From: Gracilaria domingensis
Lineage: Eukaryota; Rhodophyta; Florideophyceae; Gracilariales; Gracilariaceae
Assembly (NCBI GenBank): GCA_022539475.1
Contig: VCMS01000007.1
Coordinates: 541,496 to 605,495, forward strand
Reading direction: 5' to 3'
DNA: 64,000 nucleotides
Shown: piece after piece, positions 19,629 through 30,589 of the stretch
Layout: the number at the start of each line of letters is the position of its first letter
Position numbering within the stretch: position 1 is the first letter of the stretch
Translations under genes and position numbers: made by a program
The notes under the pieces: model-generated
The model's database searches: none
What the model was told of the DNA's origin: nothing
What the model saw: only the letters and a program-made list of their open reading frames with translations

Positions 19629-21848
19629 CTAGAAACTAGCGAGAGTCTGCGCGGGTATTTTGTCTTCAACATGTGCGTATTCCGTATCCATCCATTGGAT
19701 GATTGCTTTGACGAACGTCTTTGAGTCTTCTTCGTGGGGACAATGACTGTCAGTGTGATACGCGAATAAGAAAGAGGTAAAACGAGAGTATGTTAGAATC
19801 AGTGTCTCTCCGTGAAATCATACGCATCATGCTCACGTACCCTGCTTGCACCCGAATAACTCGAGCTTCCGGATATTGTTGGTGAATCGTATCCGCTCGT
19901 CCCTTGGCATTGTTCAAAGGATCGAGTTCACCCTGAAAGACTAGCAGTGGGCCTTCATACTTCTTGAGAAGTTGGCTCAGAGATCGCGGGGGAGGTAGTA
20001 TCAGCCCGCTCGCAAGCACACTTGCCGCACTATAATCCAATGAATTTCTTCGTATCTCTTTGAACAACTGCTCATCAGCTGCTTCCGGATTCGTTGGATA
20101 CACAAGTCGGAGTGTCTTGTCAATTCTCCCTCGCAAGCTTTTGAGAAGAATGTTTGCAGCAAACATTCGCGCGAAGGCAGAATTCTTCATCACGTATTGA
20201 AACAAAGAGTCATTTCTTGCACTCTCTACTTGCGGTGAATTCAAATCTTCCAGCTTCCCTGCTGAGTTGATCAAGCATACTCCCTTGCAATGAGTCGGGT
20301 ACGCATCTGCCCCAAATGCACATGCGAAGTATCCGCCTGTTTCTCAATGTAACACATTTCATTTCGAAAAAGGGTCAACAAGGTCAGCACAAGATTTTGC
20401 ACCAAAGCGTGGAGTCACACACCTCACTTACCAATACTGTTTCCGGCAATGAAGACAGGTTGTTTTACAACCTTTTCGACGAAGTCCCATATCAAGCACT
20501 CCCAGAAGGCTTGTGTGTATTGAGTCGGAGGCTTCTCTGATCTCCCAAACCCAATCAAATCCACAGCATAGACATGGTAGTGGGTTTTCAATTCTTGAAT
20601 GCTTCTCCGGTAGTGTTGGGAGCTGGCTCCGAATCCATGAATCAAAAGTAAGGGCGGTTTACCCTGTGAACTGTGCTCCTTGCCTTCCTCAACATATCGC
20701 ACCAGAAAACCGCGCCACTTCCAGAACTTAGGCTCATGTTCGCCGTCAACAGTAAAATTGAAGGAGATGTCCCTTCTAGCAAGCACCGTTGCAAACTCCT
20801 TAGCGTCCAAAAGTTCCAGAAGTTGCTTCGCACCCTCGCGATAAAAGGGTCTCCACAGTCGCCCATTTCTCCTTTCGTGATCATGAACTATCTGGTATAT
20901 CCTGCGAGGTGATAAAGCACCTTGATGGAGGACCTCGGCAATAGATCGACCAGGATCAGGATTCTCGTTCGCGTCAGATGTCTGTAAGAACTCTTTGATC
21001 GCTTCCTCTCCAAATCCATCACTGTCAGGGTTTGACTTGATGGCATTTACGAAGAGTTGGTCCTTTTCGAACTGGACGTCAAACTGCTCACGTCTCTCGC
21101 CAACATGTCGAGATTCAAGAACCTGTTTGGTTACGTCAGACAAAGAGAATTCCTGCTCCTCCAGCCCTGAATCCTGACGAATTTCCTGAACGTCGACCGG
21201 GAAAGATGGCATAGAGATTGCCTTCCTTTTGTTCCACCTCTGAAACTCTGGGTATTCATCGGGCATATCTTTCAAAAGACTTTCTGTGACATCTCCCCAA
21301 TCAAGCAGACTTGAGTTCCATTCCCGAATCTCTGTCGACCCATTAGTTTTACTTGCCACTTCCTGCACAATTGACCGTGCTTCATGTTCCACGTCCACAT
21401 GCACATACACACTATCCGCCTTGTACTCATTGATAAAGTCAACCACTCCCTTTGCCTCGTTTTCCGAGAAACGCACCGCGAGGTGGGAACCCCTTTCTTT
21501 TAATTCTCTTTGCATTCTCTTGGCAGCCTGGAGCGTTCGTAGACTTGTTCTCGGTGTGCATACGAGTAGAGGAGCTAGAACTTCAGCTGTTTGTCTTGAT
21601 GCGGCGCTAAGCCCAGGATGGTCGTCAACCCTTAAGTCCCCCTCCCGATACCATACGACCGAGCGGCGCGGCGCAGGTTCTGGAGATTTAGCATTCGCTG
21701 ACATGCATATGGCCTGGTGCCTCTCATTGCTTGAGGCGTTAACGTGGAAACGGTCCCCTACAAAGCTACCGACGAACGAGGCGTGGCTACTCATTTTCAT
21801 ATATGACTTAGGGGGAGCACCAGCACGCACATTGACTTCTTCGCACAT
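19629..21848 (-). CDS. Photolyase-domain / alpha-beta hydrolase fusion protein
   Basis: Three exons on the complement: 20432-21848, 19841-20336 and 19629-19746, 676 residues. The introns are 95 nt (20337-20431, GTAAGT and AACAG) and 94 nt (19747-19840, GTACGT and GACAG). Residues 1-58 resemble a plastid transit peptide. The photolyase/cryptochrome alpha/beta domain begins RRSVVWYREGDLRVDDHPGL. The FAD-binding helical domain is absent; a divergent linker follows. From about residue 390 comes an alpha/beta hydrolase: LLLIHGFGASSQHYR (oxyanion), GNSIGGY (nucleophile Ser, about 471), GELDPLNN (Asp) and GHCPHEE (His 639). Fusions of this kind occur in plants and algae, and plastid location is expected. 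The substrate is unknown; repair activity is unlikely without the FAD domain. Confidence 0.88.
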
Positions 21849-22179
21849 TGCCTTCTTCGCACAATGACTTCTTCACCTCTACAAAACTAAATTCTACCTT
21901 TGTACAATACATAGCTTTTGTAAGAAAATGCCCATGCTAATCTCCCACTCATACCAAGATGATGAACGGACTACATCACTCCTTATGCAATGCGATGAAT
22001 ACAACACCTTGCGCATCAGCATCCACCCGTTCCTTCTCTGGTGGTGTGCAGGCGATGAAAATCCACCTATGAGAATGCACATCGTCATTCGCACGCAAAT
22101 GTCCTCTACAACAGGTATGCATTTGCACAAGATCAATTTCTCCTGAGCCGATCCAATTAAACAAAATTCGCACCAGAAC

Positions 22180-22527
22180 AAAAGGACTGGGGGCGCCACT
22201 TCCCCAGCCCTTTTTCGGGCCCAGGGCGATCAACTCCCTGTTGCCCAGGACCAGGGATCCTACCCCCCGGCCCTGGTCCGAACCCGCCCGGCGGCACGGA
22301 GATGAACCGTATCCCCATCTCTCCAGTCCATCTCTTGGCCCCGGCCAGGCACGGACCGATCCCAGACCCGGGCCGGGGTCCCTCAATCGGACTCCATCAC
22401 TCACCCCCGGAGTCCGACTACTCAACCCCAGCCCAAGCCCGAGATTGTACCCACCCCTGTCCCTTAATACCATTTTATTGTATGATCAGATTCGGTTTCA
22501 TCAGGTCTCGACCTCGGTGTCTCTTCG
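22180..22527 (+). repeat. GC-rich dispersed repeat, copy 1
   Basis: A unit of about 348 bp, present again at 49515-49862 in the same orientation with about seven differences (roughly 98% identical by eye). A diverged reversed copy lies near 30590-30860. It opens with a stem AAAAGGaCTGGGG / CCCCAGcCCTTTT (22180-22214). It contains another inverted repeat, GGACCAGGG / CCCTGGTCC, and ends in an AT-richer part (TTTTATTGTATGATCAG, then TCTCGACCTCGGTGTCTC). No TIR, LTR or target duplication is evident, so the class is unknown. Long frames through it are by-products of GC content. Confidence 0.85.
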
Positions 22528-22843
22528 TACTTCTGCCGATACAAACATACGTTTCTCAGTGTTCTGCGTAGTACGCAGTTAGTACGGTTGTTATAACAGT
22601 CAACTATTCCCATTCTTTCTTTTCAACAAACTATGAAGCTTCTGTTCTTTGTTTGAACTAAAATAATGTTAAGAATTGGCGCGTAAACGCCGCTTGTCAT
22701 TCCATCTTATTAAAGTTTAGTTGTTGACAATGTGTATCCATTTTCTTGCCCATAGCCATGCTTTACCTGCTTTGCTGACAAAAACTGTTCTTTTACGTTC
22801 TTGTTTGAGGGCCGGAGAAGGTAATGGTGCGACAAACATAATA

Positions 22844-22888
22844 TGACATTGTTTCGAATCGCATATTATGCGATTCGAAACAATGTCA
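22844..22888. repeat. 45-nt near-perfect palindrome
   Basis: Left arm of 22 bases beginning TGACATTGTTTCG, one T at the centre, then an exact 22-base reverse complement ending AATGTCA. It can form a cruciform or long hairpin. No gene within 1 kb. Confidence 0.9.
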
Positions 22889-23913
22889 GTCGCTCTACGT
22901 CAATCATCCAATAGAAGTGCGCCAGCACGCGCGGGATGTGATAAGAGTACAGGTATCATATTTTGAAAATATATTAATTAGAACCCATGTTCCCGTGTGA
23001 TGTTTACTCTCAGATTAGTACTCCAACTCAAATAGAAACGTCAGGGAAACTCGAAATTTCCACGCTACTTCCATTTATTTCCCGGAGCAACAAGATCGTT
23101 TATTCGCAGACCATCGAGTAAGACAAACTTCTATTCTAGATGAAACCAAGGGGCCGGCATGCGCAAGTATAGACAATGACACGCACTGCTCAGTTTTAGA
23201 AGGACAGTATAATTGATTTACGACTAGCAGGCAGCTTCTTCACTGAGACGTTTAAAGCTGGTAAAAGTGAGCCGGGGAATGAACTTTAAAATTGATCTTT
23301 CCGAAAAGTTGCAATCAACGATATTTCTTCTTAAAGAAGATTAGAATTTGATGGCATTTCTTTTTTGCTACTTTCTGGTTGAACTTGCGTATCAGTATAC
23401 TCAGTGGCCACTCGTTAGAAATGGTGATGAAAGCGTACACTGTGCTTCGTTTTAGTTTAACAGCTCAACGGTTTGTAGTAATAATCATTTTGTGTTTAAG
23501 CAATAAATTCAGGACGATTCATATGGTTCAACAGAACATATCATTCACTGATGTCAATGTTTTATAGCTATAGAATTCGATTAGGAGATAGCTATGGCAG
23601 TGCTAATTCATTTTAGTTTATTGATGGGTATCCTTATATCGCGGCGGCACTACAGTACCGTCGTAGTTTCGCGAACCAGAGGAGAGTGGAGAGGGAGCTG
23701 GGAGAGAACTTTACAGTTGTACAGTGTAATATGTGTGCACGTAGAAGAAACGTGCGAGAAAGAATGGGTTTGATGATCAAACTTTGATCCATTGGTCTGT
23801 GCCGCAGCAAGTCTCCCAGCACAGATCATCGGCGTCCAAGCGCAAATCAGGGGGATAACTACGATAGCCAACAACTCGAGTTGCTATCGCCATGACCCCC
23901 TTGCTGCAAACAG

Positions 23914-25467
23914 ATGACGAAGGAAATAGTGAGCGTACAGGTAGGGACATACGCGAACTATGTAGGGGCTCACTTCTGGAACTTGCAGGATGAATACCTG
24001 GCCACCCCGATACAGCTTCGTGAGCTATCACCCGCTGCTCTTTTTCGTGAGATTGGGCCCTCAAGTTCATTATACCGCTCCGGACTGCGATACGCGCCTC
24101 GTCTACAAGTGGTTGACTCAACAGGAGCGTTTGGTGCCCTTTCCACCCAGGCAGGCGTTGTTCTCGCTGATGCAATATCCGAAAGGGAGTTATCGGCACC
24201 AGGATGGGGAGGGCTGCGACAAACGTACATTCGGGAACGGATACAACCCAGCGCTTACATCCATCATCTGCAGAATGAGGAAAGAGAAGATAAAGATGAG
24301 CAGCTCGAAAAGGATGGGAACATATCAGAAGAAGATAAGCATAGTGAAATGTTTAGTAATATCAGATATTGGTCTGACTTTCTAAAGGTTCGACTGCACC
24401 CTCGTAGTTGCACAGCGCTGGGAGGGGTACATCATGGCGTCACGAACCTCGACTACTTCGATACTGGACAAGAACTGGCATCGTCGCCCGTGGAAGACTG
24501 GTATGATGAACTACGTTTCTTCATAGAGGAGTGCGACTCGTTCGGTGGCCTTAGCATTCTCACAAATGCAGACGACGCCTTTGCAGGCATCACTTCGAAG
24601 TACATCACGCACACTGTGGAAGAACTAGGAACGTCATCTCCTTTAATGACGTTTGGGGTCCACAACTCAAAGCGCTTCACAACTAAAGCGAGCGCAGAGG
24701 CGTTTAATGCGGCGTTTGATTCACCTGTGGAGGGCTTGTGGTCTCAAAATGAGGCAAGGCTCGCTGCTCTATGTCAAGAGTATTCTGTAGAGTACGTTCC
24801 GCTATCTTCCCAGGTGGCACAGAGAATGCCAATGTTGCGTGTACAGAATGGCTTATTTCACTCTTCTGCAGCACTGGGACTTTCTCTTGATGTTGCATTG
24901 ACCCCTCTTCGTTTGGCAGACTCACTGAGCGGTTTGCTGAGCTTTCTTCGTCCAGCGCCATTCGCAAATTTCGGCAGCCTTATCTGCAACATTCCTAAGT
25001 CACCCAAAGATCTGAACTATGGAACAAATACGATTGAAACCAAAGGTACTGTTAATTTATCGGATGCTTGGAAACCTACTCTGAATAAAAACTCATCGGA
25101 ACTGGTACATTTGCAACGGTGTGTTGAAGTTGTATCCTCTCGTGGATTACCTGATGATCTCCCTATTCACAGTGGAATTGATTTACCTGTAACTCTCCCA
25201 ATTCCATTTCCTAGTGTGTTTAACCCAGCTCTTCTTGGCCGGAATCAGGGAAAGGTTGTATCGAAGGCCCCTGAAGGTGTTCAAGTTGAACAAGTTTGTG
25301 TCGTTGCTGGAATGGCCACAGTGCCTCAATTTGGAAGGAGAGCTTTGCAAGCTTTGAGTGATTCGTTGAAGACGGTGAATTATGCTCAACAGCGAAATGG
25401 ACACGCTGACCTTGAAGAAGCGAGGGAAGCCTTACAGAGTCGCTCTGAAGACTACGATAGTCTCTAA
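23914..25467 (+). CDS. Misato/DML1-like tubulin-related protein
   Basis: 517 residues, single exon. The start MTKEIVSVQVGTYANYVGAH followed by FWNLQDEY is the Misato N-terminal signature, related to the tubulin/FtsZ GTPase fold. A second block, SDFLKVRLHPRSCTALGGV with WYDELRFFIEECDSFGGLSI, corresponds to the Misato segment II / tubulin-like domain (about residues 150-230). DML1/Misato proteins associate with mitochondria and affect mtDNA inheritance or mitochondrial shape in yeast and animals; they may also influence the spindle. The C-terminus is Glu/Arg rich. The ATG at 23914 is the first in frame. It converges on the gene ending at 25875. Confidence 0.92.
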   Translation: MTKEIVSVQVGTYANYVGAHFWNLQDEYLATPIQLRELSPAALFREIGPSSSLYRSGLRYAPRLQVVDSTGAFGALSTQAGVVLADAISERELSAPGWGGLRQTYIRERIQPSAYIHHLQNEEREDKDEQLEKDGNISEEDKHSEMFSNIRYWSDFLKVRLHPRSCTALGGVHHGVTNLDYFDTGQELASSPVEDWYDELRFFIEECDSFGGLSILTNADDAFAGITSKYITHTVEELGTSSPLMTFGVHNSKRFTTKASAEAFNAAFDSPVEGLWSQNEARLAALCQEYSVEYVPLSSQVAQRMPMLRVQNGLFHSSAALGLSLDVALTPLRLADSLSGLLSFLRPAPFANFGSLICNIPKSPKDLNYGTNTIETKGTVNLSDAWKPTLNKNSSELVHLQRCVEVVSSRGLPDDLPIHSGIDLPVTLPIPFPSVFNPALLGRNQGKVVSKAPEGVQVEQVCVVAGMATVPQFGRRALQALSDSLKTVNYAQQRNGHADLEEAREALQSRSEDYDSL

Positions 25468-25874
25468 TGGATAAGTGAAAGGACACAAGAGCTGGAAATA
25501 GGTAGTATGTAGCTTTCGTTGCGCGGGTTTTTCAGTGGAGAACACTAAGCAAAGGCAGTTAGATCTTGGCCTCCGTGCAAAGCTGAATTGAAATTGTTAC
25601 TTTATTGAGACAGAGAGTTATATGTCTTCTAGCAATTTCGCTGACAAGCTTTGTTAGCGAAACTCATCTACTGTCTACGCTGCACTCAAGATCGCAGCAG
25701 ATGTTTGGCGGCGCTTGAATTCGTCGTCTGGCCTCTGCACCTTTTGACAGGTCCATCAACGGAAAAGGACGTAATGGGAACTAGTGGATTCACTGCTATG
25801 GCCTAAATAGCTGTTTTACGTCAATGAGATAGGTTTAAGCTCTCAGGTGATGTACCCAAGAACATTTCTTTGGG
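25468..25874. other. Convergent intergenic
   Basis: 3' ends of Misato and the two-TM protein. Nothing else recognised. Confidence 0.35.
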
Positions 25875-26663
25875 CTAGACTTCAATAACTGCATGTTCAG
25901 CGGCTACCCTGACCCTCTTGGTCTTTCTTTTCTTTCGTTTCCTTGAACTCTTCTCTGCCTTGTCGAGCACGTCTGGGACCACGTCGTTTCGTTCCCCAAG
26001 CTTCAACTTTTCTTTCTGTCGCCCTCTCTCGCGTTTACGATGATAGGCATCGTCATCCTTGAGGCGCCTGTTACTTCGGGTGTCTCTTCTTTTCTGCTTG
26101 TCCGTTTTTATCTTTAGATGTTTGCTCCTTGATTTTCGATGCTTCCGAAGGCGCCTCTCGTTGTCATGTTCGTCATGGGCGAGGACATCAACTCTTCTTG
26201 AATGTTGAAACTTATCATCTGACAAGGAATCCATATCAATTGAAATCGCGTCCCCAACATATACCTGACTCCGATGAGGTACCTCTCGCGTATTTCTAGA
26301 ATGAGTGGATTTCTCAAAGAGGTCTTTTCTGTACTGTTTCGAACGATGCTCTATGCGAATGGAAGTAAGGAGAACATTCATCGAGCAGAGGCCTCCCCCG
26401 ACCAGAAGTACTGCCCACATGTTTTGTTCATGCATTAGTTCTCCAATAATCTTATCATATTTCGCAATCCCAGACCAGAACAGGTTTAGCAGTTAGTACA
26501 AGCACGGACATCGTTCATGGTCGGCAGAAGGAAGCAGAGCACTTACGATAAGCGTGATAGCCAGAAATGCACAGCAATTCGTGAGAATGAGAGAGATGCT
26601 CTCAAGAGGCTTCGATTCCTCGTCACTTAACCCAATATTCTTCCCGGTTTCAGTTTTGCCCAT
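25875..26663 (-). CDS. Two-TM protein with very basic tail, unknown family
   Basis: Two exons on the complement: 26547-26663 and 25875-26450, 230 residues. The 96-nt intron (26451-26546) has GTAAGT, a perfect TACTAAC branch site and ends GATAAG. Splicing joins FLAIT..LII to GELMHEQNMWAVLL without a frame change. Two membrane segments are predicted: SISLILTNCCAFLAITLIII and NMWAVLLVGGGLCSMNVLL, linked by a short loop. About 160 residues follow that are strongly basic (HRKSRSKHLKIKTDKQKRRD, RKRKKRKTKRVRV), probably disordered and facing cytosol or stroma. I do not recognise the family. An unspliced start at the internal ATG (26435) would lose the first TM segment. Head-to-head with no close partner. 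Confidence 0.65.
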
Positions 26664-27286
26664 AGCTAGTCCGAAGGGGAATTGGTCAATCCCGTCTCCT
26701 TTCCCGCGTGGCCATGGTCTGGCAACTAGGTTGCCAGACTAAGCACTGAACTGTTCCAGCCCCTTTCGTCAGGCAATGTTGCAGTGGCTGTAACTGAAAC
26801 GATCCAGGAATTCTTTCCGAACGGTGCGGTGAATCAATCCAAGGCAATGGACTTCCGAATGAGTAGGGCGATCATGGCGCACTCTAGGGCGTTCTCCGTA
26901 TTAATTAGAAGAGAAGCAGATCGGATGAGCGTTTGTTCTGTTACACGAAGTTTGTGCCACGAACCAGATAAAACGTAACGCAATTGCATAAACGACCTTT
27001 GGCGAGTTATCGCTACACTAAATTTAACAGAAGATTCGCGGAGTCACTCTCAAGCGTCACTCTGAATTCGAAGTGCGTTTTCCGTGAAACGAGGCCTGCA
27101 TACAGCGGCTGATCGATAATCTCTCTCTCAGCATCAACGATGGAATAATCAAAGTTTCCAGCGACCATGAGGTTGACCATAACATTTTCCTTTCACGTCA
27201 TTTCTCAATGTTATGCCATATGCGCCAACTAATCTCAGCAATTTGAGGTGTATGACGGTAGTACACAAAACCCACTTCTAAGAAGA
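26664..27286. other. Intergenic
   Basis: No firm gene. A 55-codon minus-strand frame at 27013-27180 is listed separately. Presumed promoter of the two-TM gene at its left side and 3' UTR of the lumenal gene at its right. Confidence 0.35.
27013..27180 (-). CDS. Uncertain small ORF, 55 aa
   Basis: ATG-started frame with coding-like composition: MVNLMVAGNFDYSIVDAERE, ending SDSANLLLNLV. No family recognised. It could be an exon, a small protein or chance. No intron signals decide the matter. Confidence 0.2.
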   Translation of the reverse strand: MVNLMVAGNFDYSIVDAEREIIDQPLYAGLVSRKTHFEFRVTLESDSANLLLNLV

Positions 27287-28204
27287 TTATGCAATCCGCA
27301 AAGTTTCATCGGGCTTTGAAAGAATGAAGGTTTGCGGTTGAATGATTGGTTTTCCGTAGTCGTCTGTCACCAATTCTTTCACCTTTCTCACTTCCCCAGG
27401 CTGGTACTCGAACTGGTGATGTGTGGTCAAGTCTTGACCAGTCATGGTTGCTTGGAGAATACTGAGAGGGTCAGAATCTGGTGACACTATGATAATGTTC
27501 TCCCCAAAGTATTGAGTCTCCAGCTTGTTCAACAGCTGTGTGACTCGCACAAAGACGTCTTGCGAAGAGTCATTAGGGGTGCCGTCCTCTCCAGCTTGAG
27601 GTCTCCAGCTTGAGTCCTTTTTGTCGTTCTCCTCTAGAACACGACGTACTTCAGATGTTTTCCCACCATCAAGAGCTCCGACGCCTCTGGCGTCAAGAAA
27701 GCTGAACTCGGGGACAATTTGTTCACGACGAATGCGAAGTTTGCTAGCCACAATTTCGGCGGTTTGGAACGCACTGATGGTTACACTGGGCCAGATCCAT
27801 GCGTCACTAGACAAACCTTCCTTTACCAACGCGTCTGAAGCTCGAATTGCTTGATCAACGCCTCTGCGTGTAAGCGAATGTTTCTCAAGTGAGAGCTTGT
27901 GAACCGGATTTGAGTTGATCACTCTGGTGGCATCGGAAACCGTCTCACACGCACGCATGAAGAAGTACTCATTGGTAAGACTTTCCTTGAGCGGGAAAAT
28001 GTGCAACCCGGATACTGCTCTCGATTCGGATGGCGCCAGTAGAGCAGCGGCAGTGCCTAGCGACACAGAGAGAAAATGGCGTCGTGAAACGGATGCGATG
28101 CTGATGAGGCGATTTCCTCTTGCGCTTCCAGCTCTACACGGAGGGTTCACGGGAAGCGGGGTGAGAATAAAAGTTATGGACTGAGTACCTGTGCGAAACA
28201 ACAT
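27287..28204 (-). CDS. Lumenal histidine-phosphatase-fold protein lacking catalytic His
   Basis: 305 residues from ATG 28204; a TTG extension to 28231 is ignored. Residues 1-40 look like a transit peptide. SRRHFLSVSLGTAAALLA at 40-57 is a twin-arginine signal with an Ala-rich core, so the protein is probably exported to the thylakoid lumen. The mature part follows the phosphoglycerate-mutase layout: YFFMRACET (84-87 is RACE, where active enzymes have RHGE), LTRRGVDQA (111-119), a FQTAEIVASKL helix (146-156) and NIIIVSPDSDP (236-246), where active enzymes have VSHG. Both catalytic histidines are therefore replaced and classical phosphatase activity is unlikely. Substrate binding or a structural role is inference. 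Confidence 0.8.
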   Translation of the reverse strand: MLFRTGTQSITFILTPLPVNPPCRAGSARGNRLISIASVSRRHFLSVSLGTAAALLAPSESRAVSGLHIFPLKESLTNEYFFMRACETVSDATRVINSNPVHKLSLEKHSLTRRGVDQAIRASDALVKEGLSSDAWIWPSVTISAFQTAEIVASKLRIRREQIVPEFSFLDARGVGALDGGKTSEVRRVLEENDKKDSSWRPQAGEDGTPNDSSQDVFVRVTQLLNKLETQYFGENIIIVSPDSDPLSILQATMTGQDLTTHHQFEYQPGEVRKVKELVTDDYGKPIIQPQTFILSKPDETLRIA

Positions 28205-29225
28205 TGGCTGTCGTAAGTACAGCACATCCAAGTGACTCTGTCGAGCTTGTAGAAAGCAAGGTTTGATTTACGACTGGAGCACTTTCAGTCCTCTTGGCCG
28301 CTGCTCGATACCGACGCTCAATAAAAAATGACAAAACGACAACGGCGAGCCCAGTTACACTAAACTCTCACTCGTACGATAGAATCGCCTCTAGACTTAC
28401 CCAGGCGCTCAAGGTATCGTGGTGTTCATGTACAAGGCTGTACAGTAATAACGAGAGCGGCTCACGAGGGAAGAGGGCGCTTGTGACGAATCGAAGAGAG
28501 CGAACGTCGCTTCAGCCTTGAAGCGATGCGAAGAAAGCAATTGACGTTTGTGGCTGAGGATGGCCCTTACTTGGACGTTAGGGATGCACGATGCAACCTG
28601 ACTCGCCAGCAGGCAGCCAATAGATTTTGAAATCTCGATCAGATTGAACAATCTGATTCCAAGATCGAGTCGCTCTGTTCTTGGGATCGTCAAAATCATT
28701 TCGGGGTTTCATCTTTCTTCAGCGCAGAGATTCAAATCGTACATCAAAGTTGACCATTCATTTTCACAGAAGCCTAATATCCAACATATGAGATACAGTC
28801 CAGTTGTACAAAAGAACCTCTCGTGCTGCAGTTCGGAAAGTAAGCCCCGACATGGTTCGTGATTATCCGTGTTTGTATGCTAGTGAGTTGCTTAGTCGTA
28901 TGCATGCAGCAAAGTTTTCACCGCCAAAAGATTCATGTTCGCTTTTCCCTGCGCCTTCAAGACCGGGAAGGATGAGAAAGCCGGTGATCATCGACCCCGT
29001 CAACGTAGTTGCGATTTCTTTGAGTACTTACACACATATGCTGTAATGCATCTTCACGTCAAACATGCTAGAGCTTTTTCGTTCAGGTGCAAATGGGTTT
29101 GTGATCTGCACGCTGATGCACCAAAGTTCCCTTTGTCCCGTTCGCTCATTGTTCAAACAGAACGATGACACGAAGGTGCGTTGACAGATTCTTCTTTTCT
29201 TCTTTTCTTCTTCTTTGGCATCGTT

Positions 29226-29288
29226 ATGATTAGAATCATTGTTTGATCTGAGTAATCCAATCGTTTGTTTGGATTAGTGAGATCAAAC
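29226..29288. repeat. Pair of adjacent hairpins
   Basis: ATGATT-AG-AATCAT at 29226-29239 is directly followed by 20-base arms at 29241-29260 and 29269-29288 with two mismatches and an 8-nt loop. It comes after a pyrimidine-rich TTCTTC run (29190-29216). Confidence 0.7.
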
Positions 29289-30589
29289 ATGATTTATTGT
29301 TCTTCGCCCTGGTCTAGCCATCAAAAGGATGTCATTTTCCAAACATCCTGGCACACCACGGGCTGCATCTCTTCGTCGGAACTCCAAACATCTCATCTTG
29401 TTGCTCACAACGTGCTTGTTTTTTTCTTGTTGTTGCGCATAGACAACAAGTGCTTTTAGTTACATTGAAACTTCCTCGTTTGCCAAAATTGGGCCGTTTT
29501 TTGTTGCTGATTACAAGTCTACGCAGCATTTCTGATATTTAAAGAAAACATCAAACTTAATCTGCTGTTACTGAACGGAGTCACTGCTTCTTCAAAACTA
29601 AGAGTGAGCCACCATGCAAAATTTTTGTAGCAGACATTTAATGCACGTAAACGGCTGAACTTGTTATGAGCTCTCACAGAAATCATTGGAAATTACTATG
29701 ACAGAACGATGCATCAATTTATTGCGAGCTCTGGCGCTCTAGTATTCGGCTATTCTTTCCGTAGCTTTTAAAGATAGGCTAAAGTTTTTTCTCGCACTAG
29801 TATTTCGATACCTTAATATTGGAAGGTCAAAGCTGAGAGTGCGCTAGTCGCTTGCTTGCGCAGAAGGAATGGTGGGGAATTGTGAGGTTCAATAGCTCAT
29901 TTTCAATGAAGATGGCGAGATAAGCAACTAAAGTAGATTCGTTCTATCTACTGCACTGAAAGAGATAAACGAGTATAAGAATTGTTAGAAAAAAAAAGAA
30001 GCAACTTCATCGTAAACTAAAGTTCACAGGAATGTAAACGATGGCAATCTGCCCTCAAAAATTTAGAATACTGGTTCAGTAGTGGAATCTACGAAGCGTA
30101 CCAAGTATGGCGTTGTAAAAAGCTTCGAAAGAAATGAAGACAAGGACGCCAAATAGATAAATGTAGCGTATGTAGTGAGGCTAATTGAATCACAGGTTTG
30201 TATTTTTAGAAGATAGAGGTTAGTTAGCAGGTGAAGTTTAACTACGTGTCTGTAGTATATTAGGAGTAGTGACTGCTTCAAGACTCGAAGTACTGATAGT
30301 GTTTTCGATCTGCAGCTCGCTGATACTGCAGTGTCGCACAGAAAAATATTAAGTTACAAGAAAGCAGAAAACTGTGGGCATATGGACATATATAGTCAAA
30401 TGTAAGAATGGCGTTACATTGTTTTTTTATACGAAGATGTGTGAGGAAAGATAAGCAGACCTAGTTATTTTTTAACACTAAATGTGGGTTTCACTCAACA
30501 GGATCTTAAAACTACGCTATTTATGCGACGTTAAGCTTTGGTTATATCATGAACACGCTACAATTTCAGAGTGGGGGGTGGAAGGCGGA

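Larger units (their letters stand above)
21849..23913. other. Intergenic with repeats
   Basis: Two kilobases without a supported gene. It holds GC-rich repeat copy 1 (22180-22527) and the 45-nt palindrome at 22844-22888. The rest is AT-rich, with only short frames. The last 150 bases should carry the Misato promoter. Confidence 0.5.

Noticed and set aside
21976-22473. 165-codon minus-strand frame, with its twin near 49436-49807
   Set aside because: Gly/Pro/Arg-rich reading through the GC-rich repeat; both copies share it only because the repeat is shared.
22505-22530. B-box-like GGTCGAGACC on the minus strand of the GC-rich repeat, suggesting a tRNA-derived SINE
   Set aside because: Only partial match, no A box at the right distance, and not conserved in copy 3.
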